64,000 nucleotides of DNA from Nocardioides sp. SYSU D00038 (GCF_016924665.1 NZ_JAFFJT010000026.1:111329-175328), one strand, 5' to 3'. Counted from the first letter of the stretch, positions 17,498-26,060 are shown. Program-made: numbers and translations. Notes: generated from the sequence alone by a model not told the origin.

Positions 17498-19228
17498 TCA
17501 GCGCGGATCTGTCCCCAGGACCGTCCCGGAGAGCGGACGCTGCTGCCCCGGTGCCCAGTCGACGCCGTCGCGGGCGACGAGCAGGCCGAGCGCCGCCGCC
17601 AGCCCCACCAGCACGACCACCGCGGCCAGCCAGGCCTGCCACCCGCGCGCCACCGGCGTCACGACCCGACCCAGCGGCGAGCGCAGCCGTGAGCCGCCCG
17701 GCCCGGTCCACAGCGCCACCGCCCACGCGATGCCGCTCACCAGCAGCGTCGTCTCCTGGCTGGCCGCGAACGCGTAGCAGAGCAGGGCCGCGGCGACCGC
17801 GATGCCGGCGGCCCACAGCAGCAGGCAGATCGTGGCGGGCAGCGACCGCAGCAGCTCCCACGGCGCTCGGAAGATCACCTGCGGCCCGTCGTACCACCGG
17901 CGGCCGCGCAGCCGCCGGCGCTCGCCGACCGCGGTGGCCGCCAGCGAGCCGCTGCGCAGCAACCAGACCACCACGCACGACAGCACCGTGGTCGGCCACG
18001 GGAACGCCGTGAGCGCGGCGCCCACGAGGAGGGCGGCCGCGGCCAGGAGCACCCCCCGGCGCAGTCGCTCGCCGAGCGGCGGCCGCGCCGGCACCGGTGG
18101 CGGCGCCAGCTCGGCCGGGTCGAGCTCCCGCTCGAGTCCGGTGTCGTGGGGGCGGCCCGGCGGGTCCTCGCGCCCCGGGGGGCCGGGGTCGACCAGCGTC
18201 GCCTCGTCGGGGTAGAGCCGGGTGCCGCGCGGTGGGGCCGGTGGCGGGCCGGCCGGTGGGGCCGGTCGGGCGTCCGGCGGCGCCGGGGTGCCGGTGGGCA
18301 GCACGTCGGTGGGCCGCAGCGCCGGGGCCTGCGGGTCGGCGGCCAGCGGCAGCGTCTCCTGCTCGGGCGGGGCCGGCGGCGGCACCGGCGCCGGACGGGT
18401 GCCCGGCGCGACCTGGGGGCGCAGCCAGCCCAGGATCGCGGCGAGGTCGGGGCGCTGCGCCGGCTCGGGGTGCAGGGCCGCGGCCACCAGCCCGCCGAGG
18501 CCGGGCGGCAGGCCGGTGAGGTCGTGCTCGCCGCGGCGGACCCGGTCCATGATCGCCATCGACGGCCCGCGCCCGAACGGCGGCCGGGCCAGCCCGGCGT
18601 ACGCCACGGTCGCGGCCCAGGAGTGCACGTCGGAGGCGGCGGTGGCGTCGTCGCCGTAGAGGATCTCGGGCGCGAGATATCCCGGGGTGCCGAGCAGCCA
18701 GCCGGTGTGGGTGAGCCGCGGGTCGTCGGCCACCCGGGCCAGCCCGAAGTCGATGAGGATCGGGGTGCGGCCCTCCATGATCACGTTGGAGGGCTTGACG
18801 TCGCGGTGCAGCACGCCGGCCGCGTGCACCGACGCGACGCCCTCGGCCAGGCAGGCGGCGAACCACAGCAGGTCCGGCCCCTCGACCGGCCCCTCCTCGT
18901 GCACGTGGTCGTGCAGCGAGAGGCCCGGCACGTAGCGGGTCGCGACGTAGGGCACCGGCCCCCACGGGTCGGCGTCGACGATCTCGGCCACCCACCGGCT
19001 GCTGATCCGGGCCAACGAGCTGACCTCGCGGGCCAGCCGGGCGCGGGCCTCCTCGTCGCCGACGATGTGGGGGCGCAGCACCTTGAGCGCCACCCGGTCG
19101 CCGCCGGGCCGGCGGGCGAGGTGGACGACGCCCATGCCGCCCTCGCCGATCCGGGTGAGCAGCTCGTAACCCCCGACGGTCGCGGTGACGCGGTCGCGGG
19201 GCGCCTCCGGGGCGGGCGGGTTGCTCAC
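17498..19228 (-). CDS. Serine/threonine protein kinase, membrane-anchored
   Basis: A 576-residue PknB-type kinase. The glycine loop is GEGGMGVVHLA (28-38), Lys49 is the ATP lysine (VALKV), HRDVKPSN (141-148) is the catalytic loop and DFG is 160-162. After the kinase domain (to about 270) comes a Pro-rich linker to about 390, then four to six hydrophobic segments. No PASTA repeats. GTG at 19228 is chosen because TACCCT lies 6 bases before it (leaderless promoter) and the domain begins soon after. Target unknown. Its stop is 9 bases before the cimA leader peptide. Confidence 0.9.
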   Translation of the reverse strand: MSNPPAPEAPRDRVTATVGGYELLTRIGEGGMGVVHLARRPGGDRVALKVLRPHIVGDEEARARLAREVSSLARISSRWVAEIVDADPWGPVPYVATRYVPGLSLHDHVHEEGPVEGPDLLWFAACLAEGVASVHAAGVLHRDVKPSNVIMEGRTPILIDFGLARVADDPRLTHTGWLLGTPGYLAPEILYGDDATAASDVHSWAATVAYAGLARPPFGRGPSMAIMDRVRRGEHDLTGLPPGLGGLVAAALHPEPAQRPDLAAILGWLRPQVAPGTRPAPVPPPAPPEQETLPLAADPQAPALRPTDVLPTGTPAPPDARPAPPAGPPPAPPRGTRLYPDEATLVDPGPPGREDPPGRPHDTGLERELDPAELAPPPVPARPPLGERLRRGVLLAAAALLVGAALTAFPWPTTVLSCVVVWLLRSGSLAATAVGERRRLRGRRWYDGPQVIFRAPWELLRSLPATICLLLWAAGIAVAAALLCYAFAASQETTLLVSGIAWAVALWTGPGGSRLRSPLGRVVTPVARGWQAWLAAVVVLVGLAAALGLLVARDGVDWAPGQQRPLSGTVLGTDPR

Positions 19229-19284
19229 CCCTGCAGGGTAGTGCGGCCGACGACGCGGTCCGGGTTTCGCGCGCGGACCGATCG

Positions 19285-19377
19285 GGCGCCTCGATCGCGC
19301 CTTGGCGCGGTTCGTGCGTCGGGCCGGGGGCGATCCGTCGCCTCGACCGCGCCTTTGCGTGGTTCGTGCGTCGGGCC
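19285..19377. repeat. Two copies of the GCAAAGGCGC-type repeat
   Basis: Two direct copies, about 19285-19325 and 19337-19377, share GCGGTTCGTGCGTCGGGCC or GTGGTTCGTGCGTCGGGCC preceded by CTCGA-CGCGCC. On the other strand they read CGAACCACGCAAAGGCGCGG. Related copies are at 22411-22445 and 52804-52881. They lie between the kinase gene and the iron importer. Confidence 0.7.
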
Positions 19378-19407
19378 ACACGTCCGGGTGCGGCATTCCG
19401 GCCCCAC

Positions 19408-19426
19408 TTAGGTTAGCCTCACCTGT
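19408..19426 (+). promoter_or_regulatory. DtxR/IdeR iron box before the siderophore importer
   Basis: TTAGGTTAGCCTCACCTGT matches the 19-bp DtxR/IdeR consensus TTAGGTTAGSCTAACCTAA except for three positions. It ends one base before the GTG start of the first permease gene, so iron-loaded regulator would block this operon. Confidence 0.85.
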
Positions 19427-19427
19427 T

Positions 19428-20471
19428 GTGACCAGCACCCTGCCGGACTCGCTGCTGCCGGAGCGCGCACCGCGCGCCCCGCGGCGCGGCTCGACGACCG
19501 GACTGGTGGTGCTGCTCGGCCTCACCGTGCTGCTGGGGCTGGTCAGCCTCGCGATCGGCAGCCGGACCATCCCGCTCGGCACCGTGCTCGACGTGCTGCT
19601 CCACGACGACGGCTCCGAGGCCGCGACGATCATCCACGACCTGCGGGTCCCGCGCACGGTGCTGGCGCTGACCGTGGGCCTCTCGCTCGGCATCGCCGGC
19701 GCGCTCATGCAGGGCCACACCCGCAACCCGCTGGCCGAGCCGGGCCTGCTCGGGGTCGAGGCCGGCGCGGCGTTCGCGGTGGTGCTGGCGATCTACACGC
19801 TCGGGATCGAGGACCTCGGCGGCTACGCCTGGTTCGCGATGCTGGGCGCCGGCATCGCCTCGGCCGTGGTGTTCGCGATCGGCTCGACGCGCGGTGGCCC
19901 CGACCCGATCTCGCTCATCCTCGCCGGCGCGGCCGTCACCGCGCTGCTCGCGGCGCTCACCCAGGCGGTCGTCATCCGCAGCACCGACGTGCTCGACGCC
20001 TACCGGTTCTGGGTGGTGGGCTCGACCGCCGGGCGCCAGCTCGACGTGTTCTGGCAGGTGCTGCCGTTCGTGCTGGCCGGCCTGCTCGTGGCCGCCGTCT
20101 CGACGCCCGGCCTCAACCTGCTCCAGCTCGGCGACGACGTCGCCCGGTCGCTGGGGCTCAACCCCGTGCTCCACAAGGTGCTCGGCATCACCGCGGTGAT
20201 GCTGCTGACCGGCGCCGCGACCGCCGCCTGCGGGCCGGTGGGCTTCGTGGGCCTGGTGGTCCCCCACATGGCCCGGTTCTTCGGCGGTGTCGACTACCGC
20301 TGGGTGGTGCCCTACTCGGCGCTGTTCGGTGCGTTGCTGGTGCTCGGCGCCGACATCATCGGCCGCCTCGTCGTCCGCCCCGGCGAGCTCCAGGTCGGCA
20401 TCGTGATGGCCCTCGTCGGCGGTCCGGTCTTCATCCTCCTCGCCCGGCGCACCCGGCTGGTGAAGCTGTGA
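19428..20471 (+). CDS. fepD: Iron-siderophore ABC transporter permease (FecCD family, first)
   Basis: A 347-residue FecCD/BtuC-type permease with about nine to ten membrane segments. Family landmarks are DLRVPRTVLALTVGLSLGIAG, MQGHTRNPLAEPGLLGVEAGA and GPVGFVGLVVPHMARFFGG, the last containing the coupling loop to the ATPase. It forms the inner-membrane channel for an iron-siderophore with the next permease. GTG at 19428 lies directly after the IdeR box. Its stop overlaps the next start as GTGA. The siderophore cannot be named; symbols follow the enterobactin model only. Confidence 0.88.
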   Translation: MTSTLPDSLLPERAPRAPRRGSTTGLVVLLGLTVLLGLVSLAIGSRTIPLGTVLDVLLHDDGSEAATIIHDLRVPRTVLALTVGLSLGIAGALMQGHTRNPLAEPGLLGVEAGAAFAVVLAIYTLGIEDLGGYAWFAMLGAGIASAVVFAIGSTRGGPDPISLILAGAAVTALLAALTQAVVIRSTDVLDAYRFWVVGSTAGRQLDVFWQVLPFVLAGLLVAAVSTPGLNLLQLGDDVARSLGLNPVLHKVLGITAVMLLTGAATAACGPVGFVGLVVPHMARFFGGVDYRWVVPYSALFGALLVLGADIIGRLVVRPGELQVGIVMALVGGPVFILLARRTRLVKL

Positions 20472-21592
20472 GCGCCGACGTGGTCGACCGCCCCGCCGCC
20501 GACGGACCGACGCCTGTCCGCCGGCTGGCGGCCAGCCCGCTGCGGATGGGCCCGGCCTCCTGGCTGGTGCCGGTGCGGGCCGGGCTGGTCACCGTGGTGG
20601 CCGTGCTCGTGCTGGCGCTGCTGGTCGTGGTCGACCTGTCGGTCGGTGACTTCTCGATCCCCTTCGGCGTGGTGGTCGAGACGCTGCTCGCCGGCGGCGA
20701 CCCGGGCCAGCAGTTCATCGTGCGCGAGCTGCGGCTCCCCCAGACCGTGGTCGCCCTGCTGGCCGGCGCCTCGCTCGGTCTCGCCGGGGCGCTGTGCCAG
20801 ACCTTCGCCCGTAACCCGCTGGCCAGCCCCGACATCCTCGGCGTCACCCGCGGCGCGTCGTTCGCGGCGGTCGCGGTGATCGTGCTCGCCGGCGGCAGCG
20901 GCTACAACGGCGGCCTGGTCACCGGCCGCCTCCAGCAGGTGGGCCTGCCCCTCGCGGCGTTCGCCGGCGGCATGCTCGCCGCGGCGTTCCTCTACCTGAT
21001 GTCGGTGCGCCGCGGCGGTCTCGACAGCCAGCGGCTGGTGCTCATCGGCATCGGGCTCGGGGCCGCGCTCACCGCGGCCACCTCGTGGCTGCTCACCCGC
21101 GCCCGGATCATGGACGCCCAGAGCGCCCAGGTCTGGCTCAACGGCTCGCTCAACGGTCGCGGCTGGGAGCAGGCGCTGCCCATGGCGGCCGTGCTGGCGG
21201 TGATGCTGCCGGTCTCGCTGGTGCTGGTGCGCTCGCTCAACGCGATGCAGCTCGGCGACGACGCCGCGCGCGGCCTCGGCGTCCGGCTCCAGGGCACCCA
21301 GGTGATGGTGCTCGTCTGCGCCGTCGCGCTCTCCTCGGTGGCCGTCGCCGGTGTGGGGCCGCTGGAGTTCGTCGCGTTCGTCGTGCCGCAGGTGGCGCTG
21401 CGGCTCACCGGCGGCTCCCGGCCGCCGCTGGTCGCCGCCATGGTGCTCGGCGGGATCCTCGTCGTCGGCGCCGACATCATCACCCGGGCCGTCCTGCCCT
21501 TCGCCCTGCCGGCCGGCATCGTCACCGCGGTCATCGGGGCGCCGTACCTGATCTGGCTGCTCGTCCGCACCAACCGGAGGAAGTCCGCATGA
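20468..21592 (+). CDS. fepG: Iron-siderophore ABC transporter permease (FecCD family, second)
   Basis: A 374-residue FecCD-type permease, partner of the preceding gene. It has FIVRELRLPQTVVALLAGASL, TFARNPLASPDILGVTRGAS and GPLEFVAFVVPQVALRLTGG, plus AQVWLNGSLNGRGWEQA typical of the second permease of these pairs. An N-terminal cytoplasmic extension of about 40 residues precedes the first membrane segment. GTG start overlaps the previous stop; its own stop overlaps the ATPase ATG (ATGA). Confidence 0.88.
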   Translation: MSADVVDRPAADGPTPVRRLAASPLRMGPASWLVPVRAGLVTVVAVLVLALLVVVDLSVGDFSIPFGVVVETLLAGGDPGQQFIVRELRLPQTVVALLAGASLGLAGALCQTFARNPLASPDILGVTRGASFAAVAVIVLAGGSGYNGGLVTGRLQQVGLPLAAFAGGMLAAAFLYLMSVRRGGLDSQRLVLIGIGLGAALTAATSWLLTRARIMDAQSAQVWLNGSLNGRGWEQALPMAAVLAVMLPVSLVLVRSLNAMQLGDDAARGLGVRLQGTQVMVLVCAVALSSVAVAGVGPLEFVAFVVPQVALRLTGGSRPPLVAAMVLGGILVVGADIITRAVLPFALPAGIVTAVIGAPYLIWLLVRTNRRKSA

Positions 21593-22395
21593 CCACCACC
21601 CGCCTCGGCGCCGAGTCCGTCACCGTCGGCTACGGCGACGCCCCCGTCGTCCGCGACCTCACCCTCGACGTCGCCGACGGCAAGGTCACCTCGATCATCG
21701 GGCCCAACGGCTGCGGCAAGTCCACGCTGCTGCGCACGCTGTCGCGGCTGCTCAAGCCCACCTCGGGCCGGGTACGGCTCGACGGCGGCGGCATCGACGA
21801 CATCCACACCCGCGAGATCTCGCAGCGGCTGGCCCTGCTCCCCCAGAGCCCGATCGCCCCCGACGGGCTGATCGTGCGCGACCTGGTCGGCCGGGGCCGC
21901 CACCCCCACCAGCGCTGGTTCAGCCAGTGGTCGCCCGACGACGAGCGCGCGGTGGAGGAGTCGCTGCGGCTCACCGACACCTGGGAGCTGCGCGACCGGC
22001 CGATCGACCAGCTCTCGGGCGGCCAGCGGCAGCGGGCCTGGATCGCGATGACGCTGGCCCAGGAGACCGACCTGATGCTGCTCGACGAGCCCACGACGTT
22101 CCTCGACCTGGCCCACCAGGTCGAGGTGCTCGAGCTCGTCACGCGCCTCAACCGGGAGCGCGGCCGCACGGTCGCCATGGTGCTCCACGACCTCAACCTC
22201 GCCGCCCGCTACAGCGACCTGATCGTGGTGATGAAGGACGGCCGGATCGTCACCCAGGGCCGCCCCGCCGAGGTCTTCACCGAGGAGCTGCTCTCCGCCG
22301 TCTTCGGCCTCGACGCCACCGTGCTCCCCGACCCGCGCACCGGCCTGCCGATCGTGGTGCCGGTCTCCTGCGCGACGCCTGCGGTCGCCGTCTGA
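21589..22395 (+). CDS. fepC: Iron-siderophore ABC transporter ATPase
   Basis: A 268-residue ABC ATPase. Walker A is GPNGCGKS (38-45), the signature is LSGGQRQRAWIAM, Walker B is LMLLDEPTTFLDL and the switch is VLHDLNLAARYSD. GRGRHPHQRWFSQWS is typical of FepC/FhuC-type proteins. It drives the two permeases. The ATG has GGAGG upstream and overlaps the previous stop. Two binding lipoproteins for this system lie just beyond, in convergent orientation. Confidence 0.93.
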   Translation: MTTTRLGAESVTVGYGDAPVVRDLTLDVADGKVTSIIGPNGCGKSTLLRTLSRLLKPTSGRVRLDGGGIDDIHTREISQRLALLPQSPIAPDGLIVRDLVGRGRHPHQRWFSQWSPDDERAVEESLRLTDTWELRDRPIDQLSGGQRQRAWIAMTLAQETDLMLLDEPTTFLDLAHQVEVLELVTRLNRERGRTVAMVLHDLNLAARYSDLIVVMKDGRIVTQGRPAEVFTEELLSAVFGLDATVLPDPRTGLPIVVPVSCATPAVAV

Positions 22396-22410
22396 CGGGT
22401 CGTCGGTCCG

Positions 22411-22445
22411 GCGCACCAACCGCGCAAAGGCGCCGTTCGTGCACC
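22411..22445. repeat. GCAAAGGCGC-type repeat, single copy
   Basis: GCGCACCAACCGCGCAAAGG followed by CGCCGTTCGTGCACC. It begins 15 bases after the ATPase stop, at the left end of the larger repeat tract. The same core occurs at 19285-19377 and 52804-52881. Confidence 0.65.
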
Positions 22446-22455
22446 CGGCCCCACC

Positions 22456-22707
22456 CAGCACAACCGCTCGATGGCGTGGTGTGGTCGTTCCGCTGCCGCC
22501 CAACCGACCGCAACTCCTCGATCGCGCCCTTCCGGTCGATTGCGCCCGCCCAAACGACCACAACCGCTCAATCGCGTAGTTCCGGTCGAATGCCACCCGC
22601 CCCAAACGACCACAACCGCTCGATCGCGTGGTTCCGGTCGAATGCCACCCACCCCAAACGACCACAACCGCTCGATCGCGTAGTTCCGGTCGAATGCCAC
22701 CCACCCC
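22456..22707. repeat. Repeat tract with three tandem 52-bp units, CGACCACAAC hairpin family
   Basis: The 378-base gap between the convergent ATPase and binding-protein genes holds this tract. Two diverged units come first, then three nearly identical 52-bp units at 22552-22603, 22604-22655 and 22656-22707, differing at a few bases. Each unit contains CGACCACAACCGCTCGATCG and ends its core with GTTCCGGTCG, which can fold as a hairpin (CGACC to GGTCG). Related single units occur at 54193-54220, 57305-57441 and 58482-58613. No coding potential was recognised. Confidence 0.85.
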
Positions 22708-22773
22708 AAAAAGCCGCCCGGCCGCCGACCCGCCGCGACAGGCGGGACGACGACCGGGCGACGTAGCGGGCGA

Positions 22774-23823
22774 CTACTCCGCCGAGACCGGCGGCACGGT
22801 GGCCGGGTCGCCGTCGACGGCGGCGGCGAGCTGGGGCACGTAGCGCTCGAGCACGTAGGGGATGCTCAGCGGCGTGACGAAGGAGTGGGCGACGTAGTAG
22901 GCACCGGCGTCGGCCGAGATGTCGAACCAGCGACCCTCCTTGGCGGTCGTGGTCTTGTCGAAGACCGACTTCACCGCCTTGTCGGCCTCGATGTCGAGCC
23001 AGACGGCGACGTCGACCTTCGCCAGGTCGGAGGTCCGCTCGGCGCTGAGCGAGGTGCCGAACTCCTCCTGCTTGCCGCCGAAGACCTCGGTGGGGAACTC
23101 GAAGCCGAGGTCCATCAGCATCCGCGAGCGCGGGTCCTCGGGGCCGTAGATGAACAGGCCCTCGTACGGCGTCACGCACATCGCGGTCTTGCCGGCGAAC
23201 TCCGGGTTGTCGGACGCCGCCTTGGCGATCTGCGCCTTCACGTCGTCGACGATCTCCTGCATCTTCGGCTCCTGGCCCACGGCGCGACCGATGGTGAGCG
23301 CCATCTCGTCCCACGGGGCGCCGTAGTCGGCGTAGCCGCCCGACTGGGCCACGACCGGGGCGATCTTCGACAGGAGCTCGTACTCCTTCTCGGTGATGCC
23401 GGCGTACTGGCCGATGATCAGGTCGGGTGCGAACGACGCGACCTTCTCGACCTCGATGCCGTTGGTCGAGTCGAGCACCTCCGGCAGCTCGCCATCACCG
23501 AGGGCGTCGGTGGCCCACGGGAAGATGAAGCCGGGCGCCTCGCCGAACCACTTCGTCACCGCGAGCGGCACCACGCCGACCGCGAGCAGCGCGTCCTGCT
23601 CGGTGAGGCCGACGCAGACCACCCGCGTGGGAGCCTTCTCGATCGTGGTCTCGCCGAACTTGTGCTCGATCGTCACCGGGAAGGCGTCGGCGGCGGGCTC
23701 CGCACCCGTGCCGGTCGAGCCGCCGGACGTCGAGGACTCGTCCTCGGAGCCGCAGGCCACGAGCACGGGGGCGACGGCCATGGCGGACAGGCCGGCAAGG
23801 AAGCTGCGGCGGGTGGGGTTCAT
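22774..23823 (-). CDS. Iron-siderophore-binding lipoprotein, Tat-type signal
   Basis: A 349-residue periplasmic-binding-type lipoprotein (FepB/FhuD class III). The signal has a twin-arginine motif (TRRSFLAG, residues 4-11) and a lipobox ending at Cys24 (VLVAC). The mature protein has TRVVCVGLTEQDALLAVGVVP and KVASFAPDLIIGQYAGITEKEY, typical of ligand-binding lobes. It would deliver iron-siderophore to the importer encoded just beyond the repeat tract. It is 46 bases downstream of a paralogue and shares its layout throughout, so the two arose by duplication. Confidence 0.88.
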   Translation of the reverse strand: MNPTRRSFLAGLSAMAVAPVLVACGSEDESSTSGGSTGTGAEPAADAFPVTIEHKFGETTIEKAPTRVVCVGLTEQDALLAVGVVPLAVTKWFGEAPGFIFPWATDALGDGELPEVLDSTNGIEVEKVASFAPDLIIGQYAGITEKEYELLSKIAPVVAQSGGYADYGAPWDEMALTIGRAVGQEPKMQEIVDDVKAQIAKAASDNPEFAGKTAMCVTPYEGLFIYGPEDPRSRMLMDLGFEFPTEVFGGKQEEFGTSLSAERTSDLAKVDVAVWLDIEADKAVKSVFDKTTTAKEGRWFDISADAGAYYVAHSFVTPLSIPYVLERYVPQLAAAVDGDPATVPPVSAE

Positions 23824-23869
23824 CGGGTGGTCTCTCCTCGGCTGAAGGGTGCTGGGTGGGTGGTGGCGC

Positions 23870-24925
23870 TCAGGCGGTGGTGGGAAACTCGGTGGGAGCC
23901 TCGCCCGCGGTGGCCTTCTCGAGCAGCGGGGTGAGCTCGTCGAGGACGTACTCGATGCTGAGCGGGGTCAGGAAGTAGATGGCACCGGCCAGGACGTCGT
24001 CGGTGTAGACGGCCCGGCCCTCCTTGACCGCCGCGAGGTCCGCGATGGTGCCGAACCCCTGGAGCTCGTCGAACATCTCCTTGCTCTCGGTCGCGAACAC
24101 GATCACGTCGGCGTCGATGAGGCCGACGTTCTCGGCCGAGATCAGCGCCTGCGAGCCCGCCTCGGGCGCGTACTCCTCGAGGCCGGTGGTGAGCTCGAAG
24201 CCGAGCTCGGAGAGGAAGTCGGTGTTGAGGCCGGCCGGGTAGACGTAGAGGTTGCCGTCGTAGGGGCCGCCCTGCGAGAACGTCGCGGTCATGTCCTGCC
24301 ACTCGGGGTGCTCCTCGCGGAGCTCGGCGTAGCGCTGCTCGATGCCGTCGATCAGGGCCTGTCCCTCGTCCTCGCGGCCGAGCGCCCGGGCGATCTGGAG
24401 GGTCTGGTCCTGCCAGTCGGAGAAGTAGTCCTCCGAGCCCTCGCTGCTGGTGACGGTCGGGGCGATCGCGGACAGCTTCTCGTAGTCGTCCTCGGTGAGG
24501 CCGGCGTTGGTGCCGACGATCAGGTCGGGCTGCAGCGCCGCGATCTTCTCGAACTGCAGGCCGTTGGTCGTGGTCAGCACCTCGGGCTCGGCGTCACCGA
24601 GCAGCTCCTGCGCCCAGGGCCAGGTCGCCGAGGGCTGCTCGCCGTACCACTCGGTCACGCCCACCGGCACCACGCCGAGCTGGAGCACGACGTCCTGCTC
24701 GGTGACGCCGACGGTCACGACCCGCTCGGGCTCCTCCGGCACGGTGGTCTCGCCGTACTTGTGCTCGACCACGGCCGGGAAGGTGCCGCCGGCCTCGCTG
24801 CCGGCCTCCGCGCTGCTGCCGCCGGCGCTGGGGGCGGGGTCGCCGTCGTTCTCGTTGCCGCACGCAGCGAGGGCGGTGGCGGCCAGCAGGACAGGGGTGA
24901 GCAACAGCAGGGGACGGCGCATCAT
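23870..24925 (-). CDS. Iron-siderophore-binding lipoprotein, Sec-type signal
   Basis: A 351-residue paralogue of the next gene, with a Sec lipoprotein signal (RRPLLLLTPVLLAATALAAC, lipid Cys22). Conserved parts are PERVVTVGVTEQDVVLQLGV, KIAALQPDLIVGTNAGLTED and TPLSIEYVLDELTPLL. AAGGAG lies upstream of the ATG at 24925; an ATG follows immediately and is an equal choice. An IdeR box is 19 bases before the start. Together with the downstream paralogue it gives one importer two binding proteins. Confidence 0.9.
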   Translation of the reverse strand: MMRRPLLLLTPVLLAATALAACGNENDGDPAPSAGGSSAEAGSEAGGTFPAVVEHKYGETTVPEEPERVVTVGVTEQDVVLQLGVVPVGVTEWYGEQPSATWPWAQELLGDAEPEVLTTTNGLQFEKIAALQPDLIVGTNAGLTEDDYEKLSAIAPTVTSSEGSEDYFSDWQDQTLQIARALGREDEGQALIDGIEQRYAELREEHPEWQDMTATFSQGGPYDGNLYVYPAGLNTDFLSELGFELTTGLEEYAPEAGSQALISAENVGLIDADVIVFATESKEMFDELQGFGTIADLAAVKEGRAVYTDDVLAGAIYFLTPLSIEYVLDELTPLLEKATAGEAPTEFPTTA

Positions 24926-24943
24926 CGGGTACGGCTCCTTGGA

Positions 24944-24962
24944 TTAGGTGAGCCTTACCTTA
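24944..24962 (-). promoter_or_regulatory. DtxR/IdeR iron box before the binding-protein genes
   Basis: On the plus strand TTAGGTGAGCCTTACCTTA, close to the DtxR/IdeR consensus. It lies 19 bases before the first binding-protein start and would place both lipoprotein genes under iron repression, together with the importer operon. Confidence 0.85.
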
Positions 24963-25023
24963 GGGTACGCCGACCCGCCTCTCCCCCTCGGGGTCGGATC
25001 GTGGGCGCGGGCGGAGTTGCACA

Positions 25024-25057
25024 TATCAGCCCGTCTTGATATCAAGATGCCCTGATA
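25024..25057. promoter_or_regulatory. 34-bp dyad operator before the SRPBCC-arsR pair
   Basis: A perfect 14-bp palindrome TCTTGATATCAAGA (25034-25047) is flanked symmetrically, after 4-base spacers, by TATCAG (25024-25029) and CTGATA (25052-25057). It ends 17 bases before the SRPBCC start. The ArsR regulator encoded in this operon is the obvious candidate to bind it. Confidence 0.75.
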
Positions 25058-25074
25058 CCCGAGAGAGGAATCCC

Positions 25075-25701
25075 ATGGACTTCGATCCCGCCAGCCACCT
25101 CGGCGCCGTGCGCCGCCGACTGACCACCACCAGCCGTGAGGGCGTCGAGCTGCGGCTGCTCACCGTGGAGCGCACCTTCGACGCCGCCCAGGAGGAGGTG
25201 TGGGAGGCGCTGACCACGGCCGACCGGATCGAGCGGTGGATGCTCCCGGTCACCGGCGACCTCCGGGTCGGCGGCCGCTTCCAGCTCGAGGACAACGCCG
25301 GCGGCGAGGTGCTGGAGTGCGTGGAGCCCGAGCGGCTCGCCATCACCTGGGAGTACGGCGGCCAGCTGAGCTGGGTCGACGTGAGCCTGCGCCCCGTCGA
25401 CGACGGCACGCTGCTCCAGCTCGACCACGCCGCGCCGGTCGACCCGCAGACGTGGGAGGAGTTCGGGCCCGGTGCGGTCGGCATCGGCTGGGAGATGGGG
25501 CTGCTCGGCATGGCGCTGCACCTCGCGAACCCCGGCGCCCCGCGACCCGACGTCAGCGCCTCCCCCGAGCTCGTCGAGCTGATGACCGGGTCGAGCAAGG
25601 GCTGGGCCGAGGCCGAGGTCGCCGCGGGCGGCGACCCCGAGCGGGCCCGAGCGGCGGCCGACCGAACCCTGGCGGCGTACACGGCCACGCCCGAGGAGTG
25701 A
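25075..25701 (+). CDS. SRPBCC/AHSA1-like domain protein
   Basis: A 208-residue protein of the START-like SRPBCC superfamily (Aha1-C/AHSA1 branch): RTFDAAQEEVWEALTTADRIERWM, GDLRVGGRFQLEDNAGGEV and RLAITWEYGGQLSWVDVSL outline the hydrophobic-pocket fold. Ligand unknown. ATG at 25075 with GAGAGAGGAA upstream. It is followed one base later by an ArsR regulator; such pairs are common in actinobacteria, usually with the regulator first, so the order here is reversed. A 34-bp dyad precedes it. Confidence 0.85.
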   Translation: MDFDPASHLGAVRRRLTTTSREGVELRLLTVERTFDAAQEEVWEALTTADRIERWMLPVTGDLRVGGRFQLEDNAGGEVLECVEPERLAITWEYGGQLSWVDVSLRPVDDGTLLQLDHAAPVDPQTWEEFGPGAVGIGWEMGLLGMALHLANPGAPRPDVSASPELVELMTGSSKGWAEAEVAAGGDPERARAAADRTLAAYTATPEE

Positions 25702-25702
25702 G

Positions 25703-26047
25703 GTGCACGCCTTCGACGTGCTCGGCGACCCGGTGCGTCGGCGGATCCTGGAGCTGCTGGCCGGGGGCGAGCTGAGCTCGGGCGAGGTCGTGGAGGCGAT
25801 CTCGGCCGAGTTCGGCATCGGGCAGCCCGCGGTGTCGATGCAGCTGCGGGTGCTGCGCGAGAACGGGTTCGCGACCGTGCGCGCCGAGGGCCCACGCCGG
25901 ATCTACGCGATCGACGCCGGCCCGCTGGCCGAGGTGGACGCCTGGCTCGGCCAGTTCCGCGCCTTCTGGGAGCAGCGGCTCGACGCGCTCGCGACCGAGC
26001 TGCGCCGCGGCCGGCGCACCCCGCGGGGCGCGGCCGGCCGCGACTGA
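25703..26047 (+). CDS. ArsR-family transcriptional regulator
   Basis: A 114-residue winged-helix protein: FDVLGDPVRRRILELLAGGE, then IGQPAVSMQLRVLRENGFAT as the recognition helix region and RRIYAIDAGPL as the wing. No metal-binding Cys pair of the ArsR/SmtB type, so it is probably one of the metal-free regulators that accompany SRPBCC proteins. GTG start one base after the upstream stop. Likely autoregulates through the dyad at 25024-25057. Confidence 0.87.
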   Translation: MHAFDVLGDPVRRRILELLAGGELSSGEVVEAISAEFGIGQPAVSMQLRVLRENGFATVRAEGPRRIYAIDAGPLAEVDAWLGQFRAFWEQRLDALATELRRGRRTPRGAAGRD

Positions 26048-26060
26048 GCCAGGCGCCGGG

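Noticed and set aside
22552..22707. Three equal 52-bp repeats as a CRISPR array
   Set aside because: The units are identical over their entire length with no unique spacers, and no cas gene is near. It is a tandem repeat of a dispersed hairpin unit.
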